NCBI GenBank assembly: GCA_018813765.1 | Contig: JAHJBC010000009.1 | Location: 231,096 to 295,095 of the forward strand | DNA from: Gammaproteobacteria bacterium | GTDB taxonomy: Bacteria > Pseudomonadota > Gammaproteobacteria > Burkholderiales > Gallionellaceae | Reading direction: 5' to 3' | DNA length: 64,000 nt | In this document: one piece after another, positions 19,301 through 27,893 of the stretch | Position numbering within the stretch: the first letter of the stretch is position 1 | Layout: every line of letters begins with the position of its first letter | Made by a program: the position numbers and the translations under genes | Notes under the pieces: model-generated | Told to the model about the DNA's origin: nothing | Database searches by the model: none | What the model saw: only the letters and a program-made list of their open reading frames with translations

Positions 19301-19696
19301 GATGCCGAGCCGGAGGTGCAGGAGAAACTTCTCGACTTCCGCGACGAAGGCGTGCAGGTCGCCATCGACGATTTCGGCACGGGCTACTCCTCGCTGGCTT
19401 ACCTGAAAAAGTTCGATATCGATTACCTCAAGATCGACCAGTCCTTCGTGCGTAACCTTGAGAGCGATCCCGAGAACATGGCGCTGTGCGAGGCCATCAT
19501 CGTCATGGCACACAAGCTCGGATTGAAAGTGGTCGCCGAGGGTGTGGAGACCGAGGCGCAGCATGATCTGCTGCGTTCCGCGGGATGCGACTACGCCCAG
19601 GGATACTTGTTCTCCAAGCCGGTCCCGTCGACCGAATTCGAGGCATTGCTGCGCGAGCAGGACGAACAACCGAGGTTGTACGGCAACAGCCGATAG
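16388..19696 (+). CDS. Periplasmic NMT1-type sensor fused to GAF-PAS-GGDEF-EAL (c-di-GMP turnover)
   Basis: A 1102-residue inner-membrane signalling protein. A signal peptide ends near residue 30 (PQAQA). An NMT1/THI5-like solute-binding domain fills about 31-310 (LKWLHQFQFAGYYMAEELGYYREAGLKVQFVEG). One membrane helix lies at about 322-345, then a GAF domain (about 385-525), a PAS domain with PAC (about 535-655), a GGDEF domain (motif near 743) and an EAL domain (EALIRW near 870). RESD five residues before GGDEF is a c-di-GMP inhibitory site. EAL-domain residues DDFGTGYSSL and VAEGVET are present, so both activities look intact. A GAGGAGGGA ribosome-binding site precedes the ATG. It probably senses a small ligand in the periplasm; the ligand is unknown. 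Confidence 0.93.
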   Translation: MRFACHASDMAQRFLCAALLAVSFMPQAQALDEVTLQLKWLHQFQFAGYYMAEELGYYREAGLKVQFVEGKPGSDIVANVLEGKAEFGVGTSDLLLQRKEGKPVVVLGVVFQHSPFVLMARNTGSIHDLHGKRLMIDPYANELLAYLQKEGITHDRRSWTDYHYDPQSLIGGRIDAMSGYITDEPYYLDKAGVSYQLYTPRSGGIDFYGDNLFTTEQQIKDYPQRVQAFQEASMRGWKYAMAHPEEAIDLILTKYSRRQTRPRLQFEARNMAPLIQAELVDIGYMNPGRWKHIADTYADLGLLPGNFPLQSFLYDPHPQLDLTWLYRSLAFLLLAVVSVSSYLVLRSNRRLKLANRKLVTSEEYGRKRLTQTRAISELSEAVSHAESLEQLYEVALDTLQYTVGCDRASILLFDPDGIIRFKATRGISEAYIQRFTGHSPWHPDEKNAHPILVPDSEQWENGKKLVPEFRKEGIRALGFVPLLHQGRLLGKFMVYFDKPHQFSEEEVQLIQTVAFHVGYAIGRKQAESALLASEQRWSFALEGGGDCVWDWNLENNQVALSKGGQSMFGYTDDEIGSDISEWSSRAHPDDVPHLLEALRKFFRERAERISSEFRVRCKDGSWKWILSRGMVVHRNEEGRVTRMIGTHTDLTERKRAEETIQRQANYDPLTLLPNRRLFRDRLELEIRKAHRAGLTMGLLFIDLDNFKEVNDTLGHDRGDELLVEAAQRINQCVRESDTVARIGGDEFTVILSEVEDTRSIERVAQNIIAELVKPFVLGADKAFISASIGITLYPDDAFEVEDLLKHADQAMYVAKNAGRNRYSYFTAAMQEHAEARMRLANDLRTALEEKQFRVYYQPIVELRSGEIHKAEALIRWQHPERGMVSPMQFIPLAEENGLIREIGDWVFKQAAQQAKHLRQNFNPDFQISVNKSPVQFRIGDAPSQPNWLDHLHQLGLEGQAIAIEITESLLLDAEPEVQEKLLDFRDEGVQVAIDDFGTGYSSLAYLKKFDIDYLKIDQSFVRNLESDPENMALCEAIIVMAHKLGLKVVAEGVETEAQHDLLRSAGCDYAQGYLFSKPVPSTEFEALLREQDEQPRLYGNSR

Positions 19697-19731
19697 CGAC
19701 GCCGTCGCATTTTGTTGGTAGCATCACCGCC

Positions 19732-20004
19732 ATGTGTCTTGGCATCCCCATGCAAGTCGTCGAGGTCGAAGGGCCGTTCGCCTGGTGCGAGGGGCGCGGC
19801 CGCCGCGAGCGCCTGAACACCATCCTGCTGGAACACGTCTCTCCGGGCGACTGGGTGTATGCCGTGCTGGGGCAGGCGCGCGAGATCATGACAGCAGAAC
19901 GCGCTGCCGAGATCGACCTGGCGCTCGATGGCGTGGCTGCCGCGATGCGCGGCGAGACCAACCTTGCCGCCTACTTCCCCGATATTTCCGCGAGCAGACC
20001 ATGA
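19732..20004 (+). CDS. hypC: HypC/HupF-family [NiFe]-hydrogenase maturation chaperone
   Basis: A 90-residue protein starting MCLGIPMQVVEVEGPFAWCEG; the invariant N-terminal Cys2 is the residue that carries the Fe(CN)2CO unit with HypD and binds the hydrogenase large-subunit precursor. The GDWVYAVLGQAREIMTAERAAEI block is normal for the family. The ATG at 19732 is chosen because the Cys must be second. Stop overlaps the protease gene (ATGA). No hypA, hypB, hypD, hypE or hypF occurs in the window. Confidence 0.93.
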   Translation: MCLGIPMQVVEVEGPFAWCEGRGRRERLNTILLEHVSPGDWVYAVLGQAREIMTAERAAEIDLALDGVAAAMRGETNLAAYFPDISASRP

Positions 20005-20474
20005 AGCTTCTCGTGCTCGGCATCGGCAATACGCTGCTGACCGACGAAGGTGTCGGCATCTTCGCCATGCGCGAACTGGAAGCGCGCTACGGTGAGCGCG
20101 AAGACATGGAATTCCTCGACGGCGGCACGCTGTCGTTCACGCTGGCGGTACCCATCGCCGAATGCGATGCCCTGCTGGTGATCGATGCGGCAGAGTTGGG
20201 CGCTACGCCGGGCACGGTGCTTTGCTTCGAAGGGGAGGAGATGGACCGCTTCCTCGGCGCGAGCCGCAAGAGCAGCGTGCATGAGGTCGGGTTGCTCGAT
20301 CTCATGTCCATCTCGCTGCTGAGCGGACGCTGGCCGAAAAGCCGCGCGCTGATCGGTATCCAGCCTGCAGTGATTGATTGGGGCGAGAGTCTGTCGCCTG
20401 TCGTAGCTACAGCATTGCCCGAGGTATGCAACAAAGCCAACGACATCATCATGGGTTTCCGTGAATTGAATTGA
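20001..20474 (+). CDS. hupD: HyaD/HupD-family hydrogenase maturation endopeptidase
   Basis: A 157-residue M52 peptidase that removes the C-terminal tail of the large subunit after nickel insertion. The N-terminal LVLGIGNTLLTDEGVGIFAM with the nickel-binding Glu/Asp, the LDGGTLSFTL, LLVIDAAELGATPG and SSVHEVGLLDLM (His) blocks are all present. It starts inside the hypC stop and precedes the small subunit, so it is most likely specific for the large subunit encoded at 24411-26192. Confidence 0.92.
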   Translation: MKLLVLGIGNTLLTDEGVGIFAMRELEARYGEREDMEFLDGGTLSFTLAVPIAECDALLVIDAAELGATPGTVLCFEGEEMDRFLGASRKSSVHEVGLLDLMSISLLSGRWPKSRALIGIQPAVIDWGESLSPVVATALPEVCNKANDIIMGFRELN

Positions 20475-20537
20475 CCGGCTTGTGACCACCATGCAGAATG
20501 TCTGCGCATTCCATTGTTTCAAAAACAGGGAGTCGAC

Positions 20538-21653
20538 ATGAAGCCAAAGCAGATGATGGACACCTCGCCCGGTACCGTAGGCGAAGGGCTCAGACAGCGC
20601 GGCGTCACCCGCCGCGAATTCCTCAAATTCTGTACCGCAATGACTGGCATGCTGGCGTTGCCGCCTTCGATGGCCAAGGTGATGGCCGAAGCGATCTCCA
20701 GAGCGCGACGGCAATCGGTGATCTGGCTCTCGTTCCAGGAATGCACCGGCTGCACCGAATCCATCACGCGCTCGCATTCGCCGACGCTGGAAACCCTGAT
20801 CTTCGATCTTATCTCCCTCGACTACCACCACACATTGCAAGCCGCATCCGGCGCTGCCGCCGAACATGCGCGCGAGCAGGCGATGAAGGACAACGACGGC
20901 AAATATCTGCTCATCGTCGACGGTTCCATCCCGATGGGCAATGCCGGTTACTCCTGCATTGCGGGCATCAGCAACCACGACATGCTGGTGGAGACGGCGA
21001 AAGGTGCCGCGGCCATCGTCGCGGTCGGCACCTGCGCCGCCTATGGCGGTATCCCCAAGGCGAACCCCAATCCGACCGGTGCGGTCTCGGTCGCCGACAT
21101 CATCAAGGACAAGCCCATCATCAACGTGCCCGGCTGTCCGCCCATCCCGGTGGTGATGACCGGCGTGCTCACGCATTTCCTCACCTTCGGCAGCATCCCC
21201 GAACTCGATGCGCTCGGCCGCCCCAAGGCGTTCTTCGGCGAGACCATCCACGACCGCTGCTACCGCCGTCCGTTCTACGACCAGGGCAAGTTCGCCGAGA
21301 CCTTCGACGACGCAGCGGCGCGCAAGGGCTGGTGCCTGTTCAAACTCGGCTGCAAGGGACCGGTGACCTACAACGCCTGCGCCACCACCAAATGGAACGA
21401 AGGCACCAGTTTCCCCATCGAGTCCGGCCACGGTTGCATCGGCTGTTCCGAACCCAACTTCTGGGATGCCGGGCCGCTCTACAAGGCGCTGTCGATGCCG
21501 ATATCGGTGACACCTTCCAAGCTGGGCAAAGCTGCCGCAGTCGGCGCGGCGGCGGGCGTGGCGGTCACCTGGTACAACCGCTCGACCAAGGCACAGGCCA
21601 AAGCGGCCCATGCAAAAGTCACTGTGCAGGAACTGACGCGGGAGGAAAAATGA
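20538..21653 (+). CDS. hynS: [NiFe] hydrogenase small subunit, Isp-type (group 1)
   Basis: A 371-residue Tat-exported electron-transfer subunit. The signal has the twin Arg motif VTRREFLKF and a hydrophobic core ending near residue 50. The ATG at 20538 follows GGGAGTCGAC. Iron-sulfur ligands are FQECTGCTESI, GTCAAYGG and PGCPPIPV (proximal), HDRCYRR, CLFKLGCKGPVTYNAC (distal) and HGCIGCSEPNFW (medial). The positions that carry extra cysteines in oxygen-tolerant enzymes are Gly here (CTGCTE, TCAAYGG), implying a standard [4Fe-4S] proximal cluster. A short Ala-rich C-terminal helix could anchor it in the membrane. Confidence 0.94.
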   Translation: MKPKQMMDTSPGTVGEGLRQRGVTRREFLKFCTAMTGMLALPPSMAKVMAEAISRARRQSVIWLSFQECTGCTESITRSHSPTLETLIFDLISLDYHHTLQAASGAAAEHAREQAMKDNDGKYLLIVDGSIPMGNAGYSCIAGISNHDMLVETAKGAAAIVAVGTCAAYGGIPKANPNPTGAVSVADIIKDKPIINVPGCPPIPVVMTGVLTHFLTFGSIPELDALGRPKAFFGETIHDRCYRRPFYDQGKFAETFDDAAARKGWCLFKLGCKGPVTYNACATTKWNEGTSFPIESGHGCIGCSEPNFWDAGPLYKALSMPISVTPSKLGKAAAVGAAAGVAVTWYNRSTKAQAKAAHAKVTVQELTREEK

Positions 21654-21672
21654 AACCAGCACATTTCAAATT

Positions 21673-21856
21673 CCGTCATTCCGGCGCTGCGTGTGTTGTT
21701 GGGGCTTTAGCCCCTTACAACCACGGCGTACCCCTTGCGGGTGCAGGCCGGAATCCAGTTGAGAAAATTAGCCCGCGCGAAAGCGCGGACAACAAGGTCA
21801 TGTCCGCTACGTGGGGTGTCGTTTTTTGCTGGATTCCGGCCTGCGCCGGAATGACG
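21673..21856. repeat. Palindromic element copy 2 with a nested 57-bp insertion
   Basis: The left arm of the family-1 element is split: CCGTCATTCCGGC (21673-21685) and GCAGGCCGGAATCCAG (21743-21758) are the two halves of the arm seen intact at 3012-3040. Right arm is 21829-21856. The 57 bases between the halves contain their own hairpin, 21695-21721 (GTTGT..GGGGC-TTTA-GCCCC..ACAAC). Located between hynS and isp1. Confidence 0.85.
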
Positions 21857-21876
21857 AGAGGAATGGAGGTTTCAGA

Positions 21877-22536
21877 ATGAACCATCTCGACCTTCTCACC
21901 TTCGCACGCGGAAGCGCGCTCGACTTGGCGCTGATCATCTTCGTCGCCGGCGTCGTGCTGCGGCTGTTCGAGATCTTCGGCCTCAGCCGCAAGCCCGATC
22001 TCGCCCGACCGCGCACCGACTCGCCCGGCAGCGGCTGGCGCACCATGCTCACGCGTTCCATCCCGCCGCAGGGCATGATGAAGCGCGAACCGGTGACTTA
22101 CATCGGCGGTTATGTGTTCCACCTCGGCCTGTTCCTCGCCATCTTCTTCTTCGCGCCGCACATCGAGTTCTTCCGCAGCCTCACCGGCCTGACTTGGCCC
22201 GCGCTGCCATCGGCGCTGGTCGATGCCTCGGTGGTGGCGGCGATAGTTGCCTTGTTCGTGCTGCTGGCACACCGGCTAAGTAACCCGGTCAAACGCCTGC
22301 TGTCCACCTTCGGCGACTATCTGGCCTGGGCGGTGACCTTTCTCCCGCTGCTGACTGGCTACATGGCCTATCACCACCTGTTTGTCGAGTACACCCTGAT
22401 GCTGGCGCTGCATATCTTCTCGGTCGAGCTGTTGCTGGTGCTGCTACCGTTCACCAAACTGTTCCATACCTTCTCGGTGTTCGTGTCGCGCTGGTACAAC
22501 GGCGACTTTTTCGGACGCAAGGGCGTGGCTTCTTAA
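21877..22536 (+). CDS. isp1: Isp1, cytochrome b-type membrane subunit (NarI/HdrE-like)
   Basis: A 219-residue membrane protein with five predicted helices, similar to the gamma subunit of nitrate reductase and DsrM/HdrE. Conserved-looking histidines in helices (GYVFHLGLFLAIFF, YHHLF, LALHIFSVELL, FTKLFHTFSVF) are the expected haem b ligands. Isp1 is thought to pass electrons from the hydrogenase small subunit through haem to quinone or to Isp2. The start at 21877 follows GGAGGTTTCA. It lies directly upstream of isp2, as in other Isp-type operons. Confidence 0.88.
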   Translation: MNHLDLLTFARGSALDLALIIFVAGVVLRLFEIFGLSRKPDLARPRTDSPGSGWRTMLTRSIPPQGMMKREPVTYIGGYVFHLGLFLAIFFFAPHIEFFRSLTGLTWPALPSALVDASVVAAIVALFVLLAHRLSNPVKRLLSTFGDYLAWAVTFLPLLTGYMAYHHLFVEYTLMLALHIFSVELLLVLLPFTKLFHTFSVFVSRWYNGDFFGRKGVAS

Positions 22537-22547
22537 GGAGAGGGACG

Positions 22548-23810
22548 ATGAGTGCGACTCTGGAAAAAGGCCTCAACGCCTTCAAGGAAGTGATCGATAC
22601 CCCCATCGCCAGCTATTTTTCCAGCTGCGTGCATTGCGGCCTGTGCGCTGAAGCCTGCCTGTTCCACAACGAGACCGGCGACCCGAAATACACACCAATC
22701 CACAAACTGGAACCGCTGCGCCGTGTGTGGAAGCAGGAGTACACCTTGCTCGGCAGACTGGGCAAGATGCTCGGTCTGTCCAGGCCGGTGACCGACGCGG
22801 AACTGACCGAGTGGGAGCCGCTGGTCTACGACAGCTGCACCCTGTGCGGCCGCTGCTCGATGGTCTGCCCGGTTGGCAACGACATCACCTACATGATCCG
22901 CAAGATGCGTGAAGGTATGTCCGCCTCGGGTCATGCGCCGGAAGATATGAAAGCGGCGACCACGCGCGCGATCAACATCGGCAGCCCGATGGGCATCAAG
23001 TGGCCCGCGGTGCAGGCGCAGATCGGGCACGTGCAGGCCGAGACCGGCATCGAAGTGCCGGTTGACGTGCAGGGGGCGGATTATCTGGTGCTGATGTCCT
23101 CGATGGAGATCATCAACTTCCCCGAATATCTTTCCGCCATCAGCCGTATCTTCAAGCAGGCCGGGGTGAACTGGACGCTGGCGCCGGATGCCTTCGAGGC
23201 CACCAACAGCGGCATCCAGATCGGTGCATCCGATCTCGCGCGCGAGATCGTCAGCCGCATCGTGGTCGCGGCAGAGCGCCTGAAAGTGAAATGCGTGATC
23301 AGCCCGGAATGCGGCCACGCCTTCACCGCGCTACGCTGGGAAGGCCCCAACCTGATGGGCAAGCCCTACAGTTTCGATGTGAAGCACATCCTCGAAGTGC
23401 TGGACGATCTGCACAGGGCGGGCAAGATCAAGACCAAAGGCAAGGACAAACGCCCGTTGACCTATCACGACCCCTGCCAGATCGCGCGTCGCGGCGGCGT
23501 GGTGGAACAACCGCGCCACCTGCTAGGCGAAGTCGCGGAAGATTTCCGCGAGATGCCGGATGCGGGCGTGATGAACTGGTGCTGCGGTGGAGGCGGTGGC
23601 GTCTCGGCCAACTCCCGCGCCGAGCCTTTGCGGCTGGAAGCGTTCAAGGTCAAGAAACGGCAGATCGAAAGTACCGGTGTGCATACGTTGATCACCGCCT
23701 GCGCCAACTGCCGCATCGTGATGGAAGAGGGGCTGGAGCATTACCACATGAAGGTTGAGGTACTCGGCCTCACCGAGTTACTTGCCGAATATCTGGTCGA
23801 AGGAGAATGA
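22548..23810 (+). CDS. isp2: Isp2, HdrD/GlpC-like iron-sulfur protein
   Basis: A 420-residue cytoplasmic protein of the heterodisulfide-reductase subunit D type. Two [4Fe-4S] motifs lie at about residues 25-45 (SCVHCGLCAEACLF) and 97-115 (SCTLCGRCSMVCPVG). The C-terminal half has two CCG-like domains, with SPECGHAFTALRWEGP, NWCCGGGGGVSANS and ITACANCRIVMEEG, which in relatives bind special [4Fe-4S] clusters. With Isp1 it would couple periplasmic hydrogen oxidation to a cytoplasmic thiol-disulphide or other acceptor. Good AGGAGAGGGACG ribosome-binding region. Confidence 0.9.
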   Translation: MSATLEKGLNAFKEVIDTPIASYFSSCVHCGLCAEACLFHNETGDPKYTPIHKLEPLRRVWKQEYTLLGRLGKMLGLSRPVTDAELTEWEPLVYDSCTLCGRCSMVCPVGNDITYMIRKMREGMSASGHAPEDMKAATTRAINIGSPMGIKWPAVQAQIGHVQAETGIEVPVDVQGADYLVLMSSMEIINFPEYLSAISRIFKQAGVNWTLAPDAFEATNSGIQIGASDLAREIVSRIVVAAERLKVKCVISPECGHAFTALRWEGPNLMGKPYSFDVKHILEVLDDLHRAGKIKTKGKDKRPLTYHDPCQIARRGGVVEQPRHLLGEVAEDFREMPDAGVMNWCCGGGGGVSANSRAEPLRLEAFKVKKRQIESTGVHTLITACANCRIVMEEGLEHYHMKVEVLGLTELLAEYLVEGE

Positions 23811-23814
23811 CGCC

Positions 23815-24252
23815 ATGACGATCACCAACGACAGTGAATTCAAAGCGACCATCGCCAAATTGACCAAGGCCGGCCAGCGTCAGGTCGGCGCGCGCTTTGC
23901 CGAGAGCGTGCTGGCGCTGTGCAAGGACGCCAGGGTGAAACACGCCATCGCCACCGCCATGCGCGCCGATATCACCGAAGACGAACTCGCCGCCGCGTTC
24001 GACGCGGCCAAGAAAGCCAGCGTCGACAGTTTCACCCAGTGCGGTGTGGAATGCGACTGGCACAGCCAGGCCGGACACTTCGTCGCCGAAGCGGCATTGG
24101 CCTGCCTCAAACCCGGCACCAATCCGGCGTGGGAGGCCGCCATGCACGCGCGCATGGCACGCACCAGCGAGAGCATCGCCACCGGCATCGGTACCGACAA
24201 TGCCGAAACAGCAGTGCAGTACCGGATATTGGCTGAATTCATGAAGGATTGA
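23815..24252 (+). CDS. Unknown 145-residue protein in the hydrogenase operon
   Basis: A soluble, helical protein starting MTITNDSEFKATIAKLTKAGQ; the ATG at 23815 lies 4 bases after the isp2 stop with GAAGGAGAA just upstream. Two Cys occur as CGVECDWHSQAGH, giving a Cys/His-rich patch in the centre. The rest contains repeated helices (DELAAAFDAAKKASVDSFTQ, AAMHARMARTSESIATGIGT). I do not recognise the family. Its position between isp2 and the large subunit suggests a role in electron transfer or assembly of this hydrogenase. Confidence 0.75.
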   Translation: MTITNDSEFKATIAKLTKAGQRQVGARFAESVLALCKDARVKHAIATAMRADITEDELAAAFDAAKKASVDSFTQCGVECDWHSQAGHFVAEAALACLKPGTNPAWEAAMHARMARTSESIATGIGTDNAETAVQYRILAEFMKD

Positions 24253-24265
24253 GTAAATCAACAGT

Positions 24266-24382
24266 TCCCTCTCCCGCAAGCGGGAGAGGGCTAGGGTGAG
24301 GGGTGGTCGAGTGAAAATACATTTTGTCGAAGCTCACAGACCCTCATCCCCAGCCCTTCTCCCGCTTGCGGGAGAAGGGAGT
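24266..24382. repeat. Palindromic repeat family 2 (copy 2)
   Basis: CCTCTCCCGCAAGCGGGAGA near 24268 and CTTCTCCCGCTTGCGGGAGA near 24357 flank about 65 bases. Same family as 11345-11453. It separates the unknown gene from hynL and could form a large stem, possibly adjusting expression of the distal large subunit. Confidence 0.85.
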
Positions 24383-24410
24383 GAAGAACAAATGAAATGA
24401 GGTATTCCGC

Positions 24411-26192
<1,782 letters not shown>

Positions 26193-26321
26193 GCGGGGAC
26201 GTTGCAGCTTGCAGAGGATGAAGCTTGTTCTTTGAATCCGAATCCAGCTTTGCCCTTTAATTGGGGGGGCGCTCGGCCGCTGCGCGGCAAGCTACGCTTG
26301 TCGGCGGTTCCCTGGTGCGGG

Positions 26322-27713
26322 TTAGCCACGTTTTATCTGCCAGGCAGCTTTAAACCTTGAACGATTTGGAACTTGTTCGATAAGCCCCCGAGCCTCAAGG
26401 CGCTTGAAGATTCCTTTCATCGAGTTCTCAGATCGAACACCGCATATCTCGCGTGCGGCTCGATTGGTAATCTCCGAATGCTTGCCGAGAAACTCCATCA
26501 CCAGATCTTCGGGAGAAGCAAGCTTTTGATGTGGGATCGTGATCAGTACAGACGATGCCGTTTCCGAGATGATGGGGTCGCGTAAGCGCAACTTGCGCAT
26601 TGCGTCAAAAGCGGTGTTAAGCCCTTCGCCGACATCCTTGTTGGGTGGATTCGGAAACTTATTAATGAGGCGAACGAGGCGCTGATTGCGGGCATACTGC
26701 GTGTGAAGGATGTTGTCAGTGGTGACGTGCCCAGCAAGGCGTCCTGGGCTTTCCACTTCGATTCGGTTATCGAAGATACGAATCTGAATATCGGCAGCAA
26801 CGCTGTAGTCGCGGTGCAAGACAGCATTTGTAATGATCTCGTGAAGTGTTTCAGGCGGGTACTGAACATCAAGCAGACCGGTTGCCCCGAGTCGCTTTAG
26901 TTCCTCAACCAACTCTTGGGTCTTCTCTACCGCTCTGTAGATTAACTTGTATGCCCACCCCTCAATCGTCAGCGGATCAAACACTAGATGCTCACGAGAT
27001 GGTGCGAGATCGGTTGTCTTGTACCTAAAGAGCTTAATTGCTGTCCTCTTTGGCAGAATGGCCTGCGGTTCTTCGGAGAATAGAATCACTCCGGCGACTG
27101 TGGGGTTTTGATCGACAATCAGCAGCTGTTTGCGTAACCATGGCTCCGGTTCGGCGGTCGGGATAACGCCAAGAAGGAACTCTAACGTTACGGTCGAGTT
27201 CTCAATAGCATCGAGTGTCGTTTGTACTTTGTAGTCTTCGTACGATGAAATGCCCTTGTCCAAGCGCAAGCGCTCAAGACCTTCGTCAGTGTCCACGGGC
27301 AGCTTTTGGGCTCCCTTGCGAATGTACGGAATGCCGTCCGTGGCCTTGGTTATCGATCCGTTCCTGAGAATCTCAATCTTTAGGACAATGCCTGGGGCGT
27401 TGTCGCAAGAGAGGAATGTGGTGCTGATAAAGTCCGCCAATGGTGCCACTTGATTCAACATCTGAAGAATCGCGTTGGCCTCTTCCACATCGCTGAATCC
27501 ATCCCATCGGCGAACCTTTGTAGTTCCGGTTTTTTCCTCGCGGACACCTATGAATATCTCGCCGCCGCTCGCATTGGCAAACGCCGAAACAGACTCACTC
27601 AATTTTGAGGGTTTGATCTCTTTCGCTTTTACGTCGTGAAAGTGATCCTCCTCTGTGCTGAGAATGATATCTCGCTGGCGCGGCGTGATTGGTGTTCGCA
27701 TATCCGATCCCAT
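26322..27713 (-). CDS. AlbA_2/Schlafen-type putative DNA-binding ATPase-like protein
   Basis: A 463-residue protein of the RecG-like family. The N-terminal AlbA_2 (Schlafen-like) domain shows EDHFHDVKAKEIKPSKLSESVSAFANASGGEIFIGV, where a Glu/Asp-x-K pattern forms the active patch in relatives. A GHKL-type ATPase fold follows (LHEIITNAVLHRDYSVAADI, IEVESPGRLAGHV), and the last 70 residues look like a winged helix (LGKHSEITNRAAREICGVRSENSMKGIFKRLEARGLIE). Such proteins are transcription regulators or defence nucleases; the role here is open. A start 12 bases downstream (27701) is equally possible. Less GC-rich than neighbours. Confidence 0.8.
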   Translation of the reverse strand: MGSDMRTPITPRQRDIILSTEEDHFHDVKAKEIKPSKLSESVSAFANASGGEIFIGVREEKTGTTKVRRWDGFSDVEEANAILQMLNQVAPLADFISTTFLSCDNAPGIVLKIEILRNGSITKATDGIPYIRKGAQKLPVDTDEGLERLRLDKGISSYEDYKVQTTLDAIENSTVTLEFLLGVIPTAEPEPWLRKQLLIVDQNPTVAGVILFSEEPQAILPKRTAIKLFRYKTTDLAPSREHLVFDPLTIEGWAYKLIYRAVEKTQELVEELKRLGATGLLDVQYPPETLHEIITNAVLHRDYSVAADIQIRIFDNRIEVESPGRLAGHVTTDNILHTQYARNQRLVRLINKFPNPPNKDVGEGLNTAFDAMRKLRLRDPIISETASSVLITIPHQKLASPEDLVMEFLGKHSEITNRAAREICGVRSENSMKGIFKRLEARGLIEQVPNRSRFKAAWQIKRG

Positions 27714-27814
27714 GGGTAATGAAAGTAGCTAATGTAAAGTAGATACCAAATGTGCCCGATAATCTGAAAACAACGACCTCGACATTCATTGAGGATGCTA
27801 CCACATCGTTTCAA

Positions 27815-27843
27815 TTGACACCAGAACGTTCGTTCTGTATCTT
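27815..27843 (+). promoter_or_regulatory. Strong sigma70-like promoter with a palindrome in the spacer
   Basis: TTGACA (27815-27820), 17-base spacer, TATCTT (27838-27843). The spacer holds AGAACGTTCGTTCT (27823-27836), a 6+2+6 inverted repeat in the classic position for a repressor. Drives the Ala-rich repeat protein about 50 bases downstream. Confidence 0.6.
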
Positions 27844-27893
27844 TCGCGCGGAATATTCCAACCCTGTTTAGTGATTCGACCAAGGAGATTTTG

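Noticed and set aside
17408..19669. Long open frame on the minus strand opposite the GGDEF-EAL gene
   Set aside because: It mirrors the strong codon bias of the real plus-strand gene, has no recognisable domains, and the plus-strand product is unmistakable.
19971..21662. 563-codon minus-strand frame across the hydrogenase small subunit
   Set aside because: Antisense to a gene with intact iron-sulfur motifs; composition is typical of a GC-rich shadow frame.
27823..27836. AGAACGTTCGTTCT as a LexA box
   Set aside because: Betaproteobacterial LexA boxes are of the CTGTAT..ACAG kind; this palindrome does not match, so it is listed only as an unknown operator.
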